DNA of 64,000 nucleotides from Ignavibacteriaceae bacterium (GTDB lineage: Bacteria; Bacteroidota; Ignavibacteria; Ignavibacteriales; Ignavibacteriaceae), in NCBI GenBank assembly GCA_023229425.1, contig JALNZG010000015.1:1-64000 (forward strand), written 5' to 3'. Position numbers and translations under genes: made by a program. Of the stretch, positions 9,204 through 17,693 are shown piece after piece; positions within the stretch are counted from its first letter, which is position 1, and every line of letters starts with the position of its first letter. The notes beneath the pieces were generated by a model. The model did not search any database, had not been told where the DNA came from, and saw only the letters and a list, made by a program, of their open reading frames with translations.

Positions 9204-11654
9204 ATGTCTAAAACTCAACTAAAAGAAATTTCCCAGGAAATTGATATAGTATGCTACCATTGCGGTGAAATCTGTCCAAGTGATGCTATCCATAAAGATG
9301 AAAAAATCTTTTGCTGCCAAGGTTGTAAAGTGGTTTATGAAATTTTAAATGAAAAAAACCTCTGCACTTATTATGATCTTAACGAATCTCCGGGAAAAAC
9401 ACAACAAACTCTTCTGCTGAAAAATAAATATGAATATTTGGATGATGCTGAACTCACCGGCAAACTGCTTGATTTCTCCGATGGGAAAATCAGTACCGTA
9501 ACTTTTTTTATTCCACAAATGCATTGCAGTTCATGCATTTGGTTGTTGGAAAATCTTTTCAAAATTCATCATGAGATATTACAATCGAGAGTGAATTTTG
9601 TTGAAAAGAAATTATCGGTTTCTTTTCAGTCGAATAAAATCTCACTGCGTCAGGTGGTCGAACTCCTTGCATTTATTGGTTACGAGCCACAGATAAGTTT
9701 TGAAGATGTCGAGAAGAAATCAGTAGAGAACGTAAATAAAAAATTATATTATAAAGTAGGGCTTGCCGGATTTGGTTTCGGCAATATCATGCTGTTAAGT
9801 TTTCCGGAGTATCTCTCGATAGATGTCTCAAGCGAATCGCTCCGGACCATTTTTAGCTATGTTATTTTTCTCCTTTCGCTTCCACTCCTTTTTTACTGTG
9901 GTTCAGAATATTTTATTTCAGCATTTAAAGGACTGCGGAAAAAGTTTGTCAATATTGATGTTCCACTTTCTCTTGGTATTGTGGCTCTTTTCGGCAAAAG
10001 CGCTTTTGAAATATTTACACACGGAAGTCCCGGTTATATGGACTCTTTTGCCGGGTTGATGTTTTTCCTACTTCTTGGTAAAATATTTCAGAATAAAACC
10101 TATGATGTTCTCAACTTTGATAGAAACTACAAATCCTTTTTCCCCATTTCTGTTACGGTTAAAAAAAACGGTAATGAAAAATCTATACCACTTTCACAGC
10201 TAAAAATTGGAGAGAGAATTGTTGTGAAAAACGGAGAGTTGATCCCTGCAGATGCAATTTTATTTTACGGAGAGGGAAATATTGATTATAGTTTTGTAAC
10301 AGGAGAATCCGCTCCCGTTGGCAAAGTTGTTGGGGAAATGATTTACGCAGGTGGAAGACAAATAGGTAGTTCTATTGAATTAGAAGTTTTGAAAGATGTT
10401 TCACAGAGCTACTTAACACAATTATGGAATAATTTTCAGGCAAAAAGTGGAGTGGAATTTTCATTTACCGGAATTGCTAATTCACTCAGCAAGTATTTTA
10501 CTTTTGCAATTTTATTAATTGCGGTGCTGGCATTTATTTATTGGATACGTATTGATGCTAATATTGCAATAACAGCATTTATAACGGTACTTATTGTTGC
10601 TTGTCCCTGCGCCCTTGCAATGTCAACCCCATTTACACTTGGTAATACGCTGAGGATTTTCGGAAAGAATGATTTCTATGTGAAAAATATTCGTGTTTTG
10701 GAGGACATGGCAAAAGTTGATACTATTGTTTGGGATAAAACCGGTACCCTCACCAAATCGGGAGAGACAGAAATTGAGTTTACCGGCGCCATTCTATCAA
10801 GTGAAGAAAATACCCTGGTGAAATCATTAGTTCGAAATTCCAATCATCCTTTAAGTAAGAAAATTTTTACAGCAATTAAAGAATCCTCCCTTCTTAAAGT
10901 CGAAAATTTTATTGAAATTGCCGGACAAGGAATTCAAGGAGAAATTGCCGGTCAAAGAATAAAAATAGGTGGTGAAAGTTTTTTTGCATTGAATAAAGCA
11001 AAGGAAGGTGAAGAGACTATTTATGAATCAATTCCGATTCCCGTTAGTTCAGAAGTATATCTTTCAATTAATGATGTAGTAAAAGGGAAGTACAAAATTC
11101 AGAATAAATACAGAGATGAAGCGGATTTGGTCATTAAACAAACACAAAAAAAATATGATTCGTATCTTCTTTCGGGCGATAATGAAACGGAAAAGAGCTA
11201 TTTGGTAAATCTTTTTGAAAATGAAGAAAAAGTGTTTTTTAGACAGTCGCCGTTAGCCAAATTGAATTTTATTAAAAAACTTCAGATGGGAAAGCAAAAA
11301 ATTTTAATGCTTGGGGATGGTTTGAATGATGCCGGAGCGTTAGCGCAAAGTAATGTGGGTATTTCCATTTCAGAGGATATATTGAATTTTACTCCGGCAA
11401 GCGATGCAATTTTAAATGCAAAAATGTTAAAAAATTTACCAACTTTTCTTAACTTTACAGCCATAAGTTTGAAAATTATCTATGCAAGTTTCTGTATTTC
11501 AATCTTATACAACTTTGTGGGCTTATATTTTGCCGTGCAGGGTTTATTATCACCGTTATTTTCGGCGATTTTAATGCCTCTTAGTTCAATTTCTGTTGTA
11601 GTCTTTACAACATTAACCACTACATTTTTTGCGAAACGGAAAGGTTTACTTTGA
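9204..11654 (+). CDS. ccoI: Copper-translocating P-type ATPase for cbb3 oxidase (CcoI/FixI)
   Basis: An 816-residue P1B-type ATPase thought to export copper across the membrane for insertion into cbb3 oxidase. The N-terminus has the FixI-type Cys-rich domain (CYHCGEIC, FCCQGCKVVYE) followed by a metal-binding domain with MHCSSC. Membrane helices follow, then the ion-site CPC motif (ACPCALAMSTPF), the phosphorylated aspartate in DKTGTLT and the hinge motif GDGLNDAGAL. The Cys-rich N-terminal domain and the following ccoS gene separate it from general copper-detoxification pumps. Confidence 0.94.
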   Translation: MSKTQLKEISQEIDIVCYHCGEICPSDAIHKDEKIFCCQGCKVVYEILNEKNLCTYYDLNESPGKTQQTLLLKNKYEYLDDAELTGKLLDFSDGKISTVTFFIPQMHCSSCIWLLENLFKIHHEILQSRVNFVEKKLSVSFQSNKISLRQVVELLAFIGYEPQISFEDVEKKSVENVNKKLYYKVGLAGFGFGNIMLLSFPEYLSIDVSSESLRTIFSYVIFLLSLPLLFYCGSEYFISAFKGLRKKFVNIDVPLSLGIVALFGKSAFEIFTHGSPGYMDSFAGLMFFLLLGKIFQNKTYDVLNFDRNYKSFFPISVTVKKNGNEKSIPLSQLKIGERIVVKNGELIPADAILFYGEGNIDYSFVTGESAPVGKVVGEMIYAGGRQIGSSIELEVLKDVSQSYLTQLWNNFQAKSGVEFSFTGIANSLSKYFTFAILLIAVLAFIYWIRIDANIAITAFITVLIVACPCALAMSTPFTLGNTLRIFGKNDFYVKNIRVLEDMAKVDTIVWDKTGTLTKSGETEIEFTGAILSSEENTLVKSLVRNSNHPLSKKIFTAIKESSLLKVENFIEIAGQGIQGEIAGQRIKIGGESFFALNKAKEGEETIYESIPIPVSSEVYLSINDVVKGKYKIQNKYRDEADLVIKQTQKKYDSYLLSGDNETEKSYLVNLFENEEKVFFRQSPLAKLNFIKKLQMGKQKILMLGDGLNDAGALAQSNVGISISEDILNFTPASDAILNAKMLKNLPTFLNFTAISLKIIYASFCISILYNFVGLYFAVQGLLSPLFSAILMPLSSISVVVFTTLTTTFFAKRKGLL

Positions 11655-11833
11655 GTGTCATCGTAGTGCTAATACTGTTCAGTATGATGGTCGCAGGCGG
11701 GTTCCTTGTTGCGTTTTTATGGGCTGTAAAAAGTGGGCAGTATGATGATAAATATACTCCATCGGTTCGAATGCTTTTTGATGATAAAGAACAAACTATT
11801 CTTAATGAGAAAACTAATAAAACCAACTCTTGA
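11651..11833 (+). CDS. ccoS: Cbb3 oxidase maturation protein CcoS
   Basis: A 60-residue single-pass membrane protein (helix VIVVLILFSMMVAGGFLVAFLWAV) followed by the family's SGQYDD motif. CcoS is required for cofactor insertion into cbb3 oxidase. The TTG start overlaps the ccoI stop as TTGA, a typical ccoI-ccoS coupling. The charged C-terminal tail (RMLFDDKEQT) is also normal for the family. Confidence 0.92.
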   Translation: MSVIVVLILFSMMVAGGFLVAFLWAVKSGQYDDKYTPSVRMLFDDKEQTILNEKTNKTNS

Positions 11834-11850
11834 ATAAATCTGGAGAATAA

Positions 11851-13971
11851 ATGATGCAAATCGAAACCTTCAAATACGACAATAAGATCGTCAAATATTT
11901 TACGATAGCCACAGTCTTGTGGAGTGTTGTTGGCATGCTCGTTGGGTTAACAATTGCCATACAGCTCTACGCCCCTGCTCTAAATTTTGGCATTCCCTAT
12001 TTAACTTATGGCAGGCTGCGTCCGCTTCACACGAATGCGGTGATCTTTGCATTTGTCGGTAACGGCATATTTATGGGAGTCTATTATTCGCTCCAGCGCT
12101 TACTAAAAGCAAGAATGTTTAGCGATTTTTTAAGCAATCTTCATTTTTGGAGTTGGCAGTTGATAATTGTCTGCGCGGCGATCACTCTTCCACTCGGCAT
12201 TACCACAAGTAAAGAATATGCTGAACTTGAATGGCCTATTGATATTCTGATTACTCTCGTTTGGGTTGTTTTCGCAATAAACTTGTTCGGAACAATTGTA
12301 AAAAGAAGAGAGAAACATCTCTATGTTGCAATCTGGTTTTATATTGCAACAATTGTAACCGTAGCGGTTTTACACATCGTTAATTCAATAGAATTGCCGG
12401 TAACTTTTTTCAAAAGTTATTCTGCGTATGCAGGCGTTCAGGATGCGTTGGTTCAATGGTGGTACGGACACAATGCCGTAGCTTTCTTTTTAACAACACC
12501 TTATCTTGGTTTGATGTATTATTTTTTGCCGAAAGCTGCAAACCGGCCAATCTATTCTTACCGCCTTTCAATAATTCACTTTTGGGCTTTGATCTTTCTT
12601 TATATCTGGGCTGGTCCACATCACTTATTATATAGCGCTTTGCCCGATTGGGCTCAATCACTAGGAACGGTTTTCTCTATTATGCTTATCGCACCGTCAT
12701 GGGGTGGAATGATCAACGGGCTCTTAACCTTGCGCGGCGCCTGGGACAAGTTGAGAGAAGATGTCGTGCTTAAATTTATGGTTGTTGCCATCACTGCTTA
12801 CGGAATGTCAACCTTTGAAGGTCCGATGCTTTCATTGAAGAATGTAAATGCTTTAGCGCATTTTACTGATTGGATTATTGCTCACGTTCATATTGGCGCA
12901 TTAGGCTGGAACGGATTCTTAACCTTCGGAATTCTCTATTGGCTTGTTCCAAGATTATGGAATACAACGCTTTATTCAAAAAAACAAGCGAACTTTCATT
13001 TCTGGATTGGGTTTTTAGGAATCGTTTTTTATGCTTCTTCAATGTATTGGTCTGCATTAGTTCAAACATTAATGTGGAAACAATTCACTCCTGCCGGACT
13101 TCTCCAATATCCCAATTTTCTGGAAACAGTTTTACAAATCATTCCGATGTATGTTATTCGTTCTATCGGAGGATTGCTCTATTTTATTGGTGTGCTGGTA
13201 ATGGTGTATAATTTAATCAAAACTGCAAAACAAGGTAAGTTTGTTGCAGATGAAGAAGCGCAAGCTCCACCGATGGTTATAGCTCCTATTAAATATAAAA
13301 AGGGACTCGGTCATCGTTGGATTGAAAGCCGTCCGCTTCAATTTACTTTACTTGCTGCCGTTGCAATCTTAATCGGTGGAATTGTTGAAATGATCCCGAC
13401 ATTTTTAGTGAAGACAAATATTCCAACAATAGCTTCAGTAAAGCCATACACGCCGTTGGAATTGCAGGGGAGAGACTTATACATTCGTGAAGGGTGTGTT
13501 GGCTGCCATTCACAGCTAATTCGTCCTTTTAGAAGTGAAGTAGAACGGTATGGTGAATATTCAAAAGCTGGAGAATACGTTTACGATCATCCATTTCTGT
13601 GGGGATCGAAAAGAACCGGACCGGATTTAATGCGCGAAGGTAAAAAATATCCAAATGTATGGCATTATTATCACATGAACGATCCGAGGTTAATGTCTCC
13701 CGGTTCAATTATGCCGCCGTTCGCCTGGCTTTCCGAAAATGTTTTAGACATTTCAACTACAGCAAAGAAAATTTCTGTTTTAAGGAAATTAGGAGTTCCT
13801 TATCCTGATGGTTTTGAAAATATTGCAAACAATGAGCTTAGGAAACAAGCAGATACGATTGCACTCGACCTAACAAATGCCGGCGTTGTTGTAGATCCTG
13901 ATAAAGAGATCATTGCGATAATCGCTTATCTGCAAAGATTAGGAACCGATATTAAAGCAAAAAAGCAATAA
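11851..13971 (+). CDS. ccoNO: Fused cbb3 oxidase subunits I and II (CcoN-CcoO)
   Basis: A 706-residue fusion. Residues 1 to about 480 are the haem-copper subunit CcoN, with multiple membrane helices and haem and CuB histidines in LRPLHTNAVIFAF, WWYGHNAVAFF, GPHHLLYSALPDW and HVHIGALGWNG. Residues from about 500 onward are the CcoO part: one membrane anchor (FTLLAAVAILIGGIVEMIPTF) and a c-type haem site CVGCH near 549, with a methionine-rich region further on (MPPFAWL). Fusion of these two subunits is known in Bacteroidota. It is the terminal oxidase with high oxygen affinity. The start is the ATGATG at 11851. Confidence 0.95.
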   Translation: MMQIETFKYDNKIVKYFTIATVLWSVVGMLVGLTIAIQLYAPALNFGIPYLTYGRLRPLHTNAVIFAFVGNGIFMGVYYSLQRLLKARMFSDFLSNLHFWSWQLIIVCAAITLPLGITTSKEYAELEWPIDILITLVWVVFAINLFGTIVKRREKHLYVAIWFYIATIVTVAVLHIVNSIELPVTFFKSYSAYAGVQDALVQWWYGHNAVAFFLTTPYLGLMYYFLPKAANRPIYSYRLSIIHFWALIFLYIWAGPHHLLYSALPDWAQSLGTVFSIMLIAPSWGGMINGLLTLRGAWDKLREDVVLKFMVVAITAYGMSTFEGPMLSLKNVNALAHFTDWIIAHVHIGALGWNGFLTFGILYWLVPRLWNTTLYSKKQANFHFWIGFLGIVFYASSMYWSALVQTLMWKQFTPAGLLQYPNFLETVLQIIPMYVIRSIGGLLYFIGVLVMVYNLIKTAKQGKFVADEEAQAPPMVIAPIKYKKGLGHRWIESRPLQFTLLAAVAILIGGIVEMIPTFLVKTNIPTIASVKPYTPLELQGRDLYIREGCVGCHSQLIRPFRSEVERYGEYSKAGEYVYDHPFLWGSKRTGPDLMREGKKYPNVWHYYHMNDPRLMSPGSIMPPFAWLSENVLDISTTAKKISVLRKLGVPYPDGFENIANNELRKQADTIALDLTNAGVVVDPDKEIIAIIAYLQRLGTDIKAKKQ

Positions 13972-13989
13972 CAGGAAGAGAGAAAGCAG

Positions 13990-14169
13990 ATGTTCAGTAA
14001 TTATTTAAGTTCAATTGAAGGGATCAGCGTTTTCCCCGTTGTTTCTTTGCTGATTTTCTTTTTAGTTTTCATTTTAATGGTGATCTGGATTTTTCGAATT
14101 GATAAATCTTATGTTAAACAAATGGAAAATCTTCCTTTCGATATGGAAGATGAAAACAGAAAATTATAA
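13990..14169 (+). CDS. ccoQ: CcoQ-like small cbb3 oxidase subunit
   Basis: A 59-residue protein beginning MFSNYLSSIEGISVF. One membrane helix spans about residues 15-36 and is followed by a charged tail (RIDKSYVKQMENLPFDMEDE). Length, topology and position between ccoNO and ccoP match CcoQ, which stabilises the complex. A purine-rich site (ggaagagagaaag) precedes the ATG. Sequence conservation in this family is low, so the call relies mainly on context. Confidence 0.8.
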   Translation: MFSNYLSSIEGISVFPVVSLLIFFLVFILMVIWIFRIDKSYVKQMENLPFDMEDENRKL

Positions 14170-14179
14170 AGGATTTGTT

Positions 14180-15031
14180 ATGGAACAAACTATTCAAAAC
14201 AAAAAAAATCGATTTACGCAAATATTAATGCTGGTTTTCATATCAGTTTCTGTAACCTTTGGGCAAACTAAGGAAATGGATATGACTGCCTATATTGATA
14301 ATGCAGCGTTAATTTTCTTACTTCTTGTGCTAATTATTTTTATCGTTCTTTTTTTCAATCATGAAAAAACCTCGGAAAGGGAAGCAAAGCCAATTCTTAA
14401 ACCGGTATTTTCTAAATTATATTACAAATTAATTGATGCGACTCCCGTTGAAAAAGAAAAAGATATTTTACTTGACCATGATTATGACGGCATCAGAGAG
14501 TTGGATAACAATCTTCCACCATGGTGGAAATATTTATTTTATATAACGATTATCTTTTCTGTCGTTTATATGTTAGACTATCACATCATCGGCTCCGGGA
14601 AGCTGCAGGAAGCAGAATATCTTGAGGAAGTTAAACTTGCCGATTTGGAAAAAGCAAACATGTTCGGTGGTAAAATCGTGGATGAAAACAGCGCTCAATT
14701 TCTTAAAGAACCTGCAGATTTACTCGCAGGTAAGACAACTTTTAACAAACTTTGTTCTGTTTGTCATGGAACTAAAGGAGAAGGATTAGTGGGTCCTAAT
14801 TTTACCGATGATTACTGGATTCATGGCGGTGGAATAAAAAATGTTTTCATTACAATTAAAAACGGTGTGCCGGAAAAAGGAATGGTTAGCTGGAAGAGTC
14901 AATTAACACCAGCACAAATGGAAGAAGTTGGCAGTTTTATTCTTTCACTCCGCGGAACAAATCCTCCAAATGCTAAATCGCCACAGGGTAATCTCTGGAG
15001 CGATAAATCCGATTCAGTAAAAGTACAATAA
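14180..15031 (+). CDS. ccoP: Cbb3 oxidase subunit III, one-haem CcoP
   Basis: A 283-residue protein. It has an N-terminal hydrophobic segment (signal or anchor), a second helix (ALIFLLLVLIIFIVLFF), the FixP/CcoP N-terminal signature HDYDGIRELDNNLPPWWK with its helix, and a C-terminal cytochrome c domain. Only one haem motif is present (CSVCHG, near residue 192), with the distal methionine probably in KGMVSWK. Proteobacterial CcoP carries two haems. I chose the ATG at 14180, preceded by aaagga; an earlier in-frame ATG at 14099 would overlap ccoQ by 71 bases. Confidence 0.9.
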   Translation: MEQTIQNKKNRFTQILMLVFISVSVTFGQTKEMDMTAYIDNAALIFLLLVLIIFIVLFFNHEKTSEREAKPILKPVFSKLYYKLIDATPVEKEKDILLDHDYDGIRELDNNLPPWWKYLFYITIIFSVVYMLDYHIIGSGKLQEAEYLEEVKLADLEKANMFGGKIVDENSAQFLKEPADLLAGKTTFNKLCSVCHGTKGEGLVGPNFTDDYWIHGGGIKNVFITIKNGVPEKGMVSWKSQLTPAQMEEVGSFILSLRGTNPPNAKSPQGNLWSDKSDSVKVQ

Positions 15032-15045
15032 CTTAAAAGGAACCT

Positions 15046-16437
15046 TTGAACGAGACATCTTCATATAAGGATTCAGTATCAACAATTAGCGCACAAGGGA
15101 GAAGAGTTTGGGTTTATCCTAAAAAGCCTAAGGGGCGCTTTACTTCTGCCCGCACGGTAGTAGCGATAATTCTTATTTTAGTACTTGTTGTTACTCCGTT
15201 CATCAAAGTTCATGATCATCCTTTTATGTTATTTAATTTGCTTGCACGGAAATTTATTTTTTTCGGATTAGCTTTTGGCCCTTATGACTTTGCAATTTTG
15301 GTGGTGGGATTTATTGCATTCGCAATTTTCATTATTCTTTTTACGGCAATATTTGGCAGGATTTTTTGCGGGTGGGTCTGTCCGCAAACTATTTTCATGG
15401 AAATGGTATTCCGTAAAGTTGAATATTGGATCGAAGGAGATTTCCGCAAACAAATTGCTCTTGATAAATCAGATTGGACATTCCAGAAATATCAAAAAAA
15501 AATTCTCAAACACATCATTTTTTTGTTCTTGTCGTTTCTTGTTGCTAATATTCTTTTAGCATGGGTTATCGGAGTTGAAGAACTCTATAAAATTATCACC
15601 GTTCCGCCTTCTCAACATTTATCGGGCTTTATAGCCATCACTTTGTTCTCAGGATTGTTTTATCTTATTTTTTCTAGATTCCGTGAACAGGCTTGCACAG
15701 TAGTTTGCCCATACGGGAGACTACAAGGTGTTCTCCTTGACAAAAATTCTTTAGTTGTTGCCTACGATAATGTTCGTGGTGAGCCACGATCAAAAATTAA
15801 TAAGAAAGAAGAAAGAACAGCAGGAGATTGCATTGACTGCAATTTGTGTGTAGATGTTTGTCCTACCGGGATTGATATTCGTAACGGTATCCAATTGGAG
15901 TGCGTTAATTGTACAGCGTGTATAGACGCCTGTGATGAAGTTATGGATAAAGTGAAAAAGCCGCGAGGATTAATCCGGTATGATTCTTTGCAGGGAATAA
16001 AAGACAGAATTCGATTTAGCATTACTCCAAGAATTATAAGTTATTCGGTCGTTCTGTTTCTTTTAGTTTCTCTTTTTTCATATTTGTTGACAACGCGCGA
16101 AGATATTGAAGTAAATATTTTGCGAACCCCGGGAATGCTTTTTCAAGATCAACCGAATGAGAAGATCAGTAATCTTTATAATTTTAATATCGTCAATAAA
16201 ACATTTGAACCTCTCAATGTTTCACTAAAAATTAAAAATATTGAGGCTGAAATAGTACTGCTTGGAAGTGACCTAAATCTAGACCCTTTACAGGTTGAAG
16301 AAGGAAAGTTCATGATCGTTGCCGATAAAAAAGTTTTTTCAAAATTAAACACTGCAATTTTTATAGGAGTTTATCAGAACGGAAAAGAGATCACTACATT
16401 CAAAACATCGTTTTTATCAAATATTAAATTGAAGTAA
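15046..16437 (+). CDS. ccoG: Cbb3 oxidase accessory polyferredoxin CcoG
   Basis: A 463-residue membrane protein with at least five helices, a NapH-like CxxxCP pair (FCGWVCPQT and CTVVCPYGR) and two 4Fe-4S motifs (CIDCNLCVDVCPTG and CVNCTACIDACD). The C-terminal periplasmic domain (about 340-463) is Ig-like. CcoG is known as a copper(II) reductase that helps supply copper for cbb3 assembly. The start is TTG, preceded by aaaagg. Confidence 0.93.
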   Translation: MNETSSYKDSVSTISAQGRRVWVYPKKPKGRFTSARTVVAIILILVLVVTPFIKVHDHPFMLFNLLARKFIFFGLAFGPYDFAILVVGFIAFAIFIILFTAIFGRIFCGWVCPQTIFMEMVFRKVEYWIEGDFRKQIALDKSDWTFQKYQKKILKHIIFLFLSFLVANILLAWVIGVEELYKIITVPPSQHLSGFIAITLFSGLFYLIFSRFREQACTVVCPYGRLQGVLLDKNSLVVAYDNVRGEPRSKINKKEERTAGDCIDCNLCVDVCPTGIDIRNGIQLECVNCTACIDACDEVMDKVKKPRGLIRYDSLQGIKDRIRFSITPRIISYSVVLFLLVSLFSYLLTTREDIEVNILRTPGMLFQDQPNEKISNLYNFNIVNKTFEPLNVSLKIKNIEAEIVLLGSDLNLDPLQVEEGKFMIVADKKVFSKLNTAIFIGVYQNGKEITTFKTSFLSNIKLK

Positions 16438-16438
16438 A

Positions 16439-16888
16439 ATGAAAATAAAATGGAATTGGGGAACCGGCATAGTAGTCTTTATCGCTTTCTTCATCATGAT
16501 GAATGTTGTGATCATTATTTTTGCTTTCAGCGAAAAAGTTGATTTGGTTACGCCAAACTATTATGAAAAAGAGTTGAAATATCAGGATGAAATTGATGCA
16601 CAACAGAAAACTTTGCAGCTTGGGGAAAATGTAAGCGTAGAATATCAATCTCAAGTTTTATCACTTCAACTCCCTAAAAAATTCTACGGAAAAGAAATTA
16701 GCGGAAATATTCTTCTTTACCGGCCGTCCGACTCATTAAAAGATGTAAAAATTATTTTACAGCCGGATTCATCCGGAAAGCAAATTGTTTCAGTAAAAGA
16801 ATTAATCAAAGGAATGTGGAAAGTTCAAATTAAATGGTCTTTCGAAAATATTTCTTACTCTGACGAAAAAAGTATTTATATAAACTGA
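16439..16888 (+). CDS. ccoH: FixH/CcoH-family cbb3 assembly protein
   Basis: A 149-residue protein with one N-terminal membrane helix (GIVVFIAFFIMMNVVIIIFAF) and the family feature LVTPNYYEKELKYQ just after it, followed by a beta-rich periplasmic domain. CcoH/FixH acts in the assembly and stability of cbb3 oxidase. It begins one base after the ccoG stop and ends two bases before the next gene. Confidence 0.88.
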   Translation: MKIKWNWGTGIVVFIAFFIMMNVVIIIFAFSEKVDLVTPNYYEKELKYQDEIDAQQKTLQLGENVSVEYQSQVLSLQLPKKFYGKEISGNILLYRPSDSLKDVKIILQPDSSGKQIVSVKELIKGMWKVQIKWSFENISYSDEKSIYIN

Positions 16889-16890
16889 AA

Positions 16891-17601
16891 ATGATTTTAT
16901 CAGGATTTGTCATAGGATTATTAGGAAGCTTGCATTGTATTGGTATGTGCGGACCAATTGCTCTCGCACTGCCTATCGTTGGTAATTCAAAAGTAAGTTT
17001 AATAATAAGCAGATTACTTTATAATTTCGGAAGAATTTTAACTTATACATTCTTTGGTTTCATTTTTGGTTTGATAGGGAACCGAATAAAACTTTTTGGT
17101 TTACAGCAAACCGTTTCAATCATTTTGGGGACTTTAATTATTCTCCGGTTGCTTATTCCAAAAAAAATATCATTCTTTCAAATTCAATTTATTCAAATGT
17201 CATTAACAAAACTGAAACAAGAATTTTCAAGAATATTTGGTAAAAATTCTATGAAAAGTCTTTTTGTTATCGGGCTTCTAAATGGATTTTTGCCATGCGG
17301 ATTTGTTTATGTTGGAATTGCGGGAGCCATTACAACAGGAGGCCCATTTGAAGGTTCTGCATTTATGGCATTGTTTGGCTTGGGCACTCTTCCGGTCATG
17401 TTTGCCGCTTCACTTTTCTCTTCCGCTCTTTCACTTAAAGCCCGGTTAAATTTTAGAAAAGCAATTCCCGTTTTTTCCTTCCTAATCGGCATTTTGTTTA
17501 TACTTCGCGGATTGAATTTGGGAATCCCGTACATCAGTCCGAAAATGGCATCATTTCAATCAGCGACGGAAGTTGATTGTTGTAACCCAGCAAAAAAGTA
17601 A
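16891..17601 (+). CDS. SafE/TauE-like (DsbD-like) membrane protein of the cbb3 operon
   Basis: A 236-residue polytopic protein with about six helices. The first helix carries the conserved LGSLHCIGMCGP motif and a second Cys site is in LNGFLPCGFVYVG. Members of this family at the end of cbb3 operons are usually annotated as sulfite exporter TauE/SafE family and are thought to help copper or thiol handling for oxidase assembly. Sulfite export has no support here. It ends with a CC-containing tail (VDCCNPAKK). Confidence 0.85.
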   Translation: MILSGFVIGLLGSLHCIGMCGPIALALPIVGNSKVSLIISRLLYNFGRILTYTFFGFIFGLIGNRIKLFGLQQTVSIILGTLIILRLLIPKKISFFQIQFIQMSLTKLKQEFSRIFGKNSMKSLFVIGLLNGFLPCGFVYVGIAGAITTGGPFEGSAFMALFGLGTLPVMFAASLFSSALSLKARLNFRKAIPVFSFLIGILFILRGLNLGIPYISPKMASFQSATEVDCCNPAKK

Positions 17602-17693
17602 GCGGATAAGTAAAAATTTCTGCTCTAAAGGGAAACAAATATTATCGCTAAGTTTGACACAAATAAATTACTGAAAAGAATTTTTAGGATACT

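Noticed and set aside
14099..14179. Longer start for ccoP
   Set aside because: It would overlap ccoQ almost to its middle and adds residues unlike CcoP; the ATG at 14180 has a ribosome site.
16891..17601. Sulfite exporter
   Set aside because: The family name suggests it, but the motif LHCIGMCGP and the cbb3 operon position point to metal or thiol handling for oxidase assembly.
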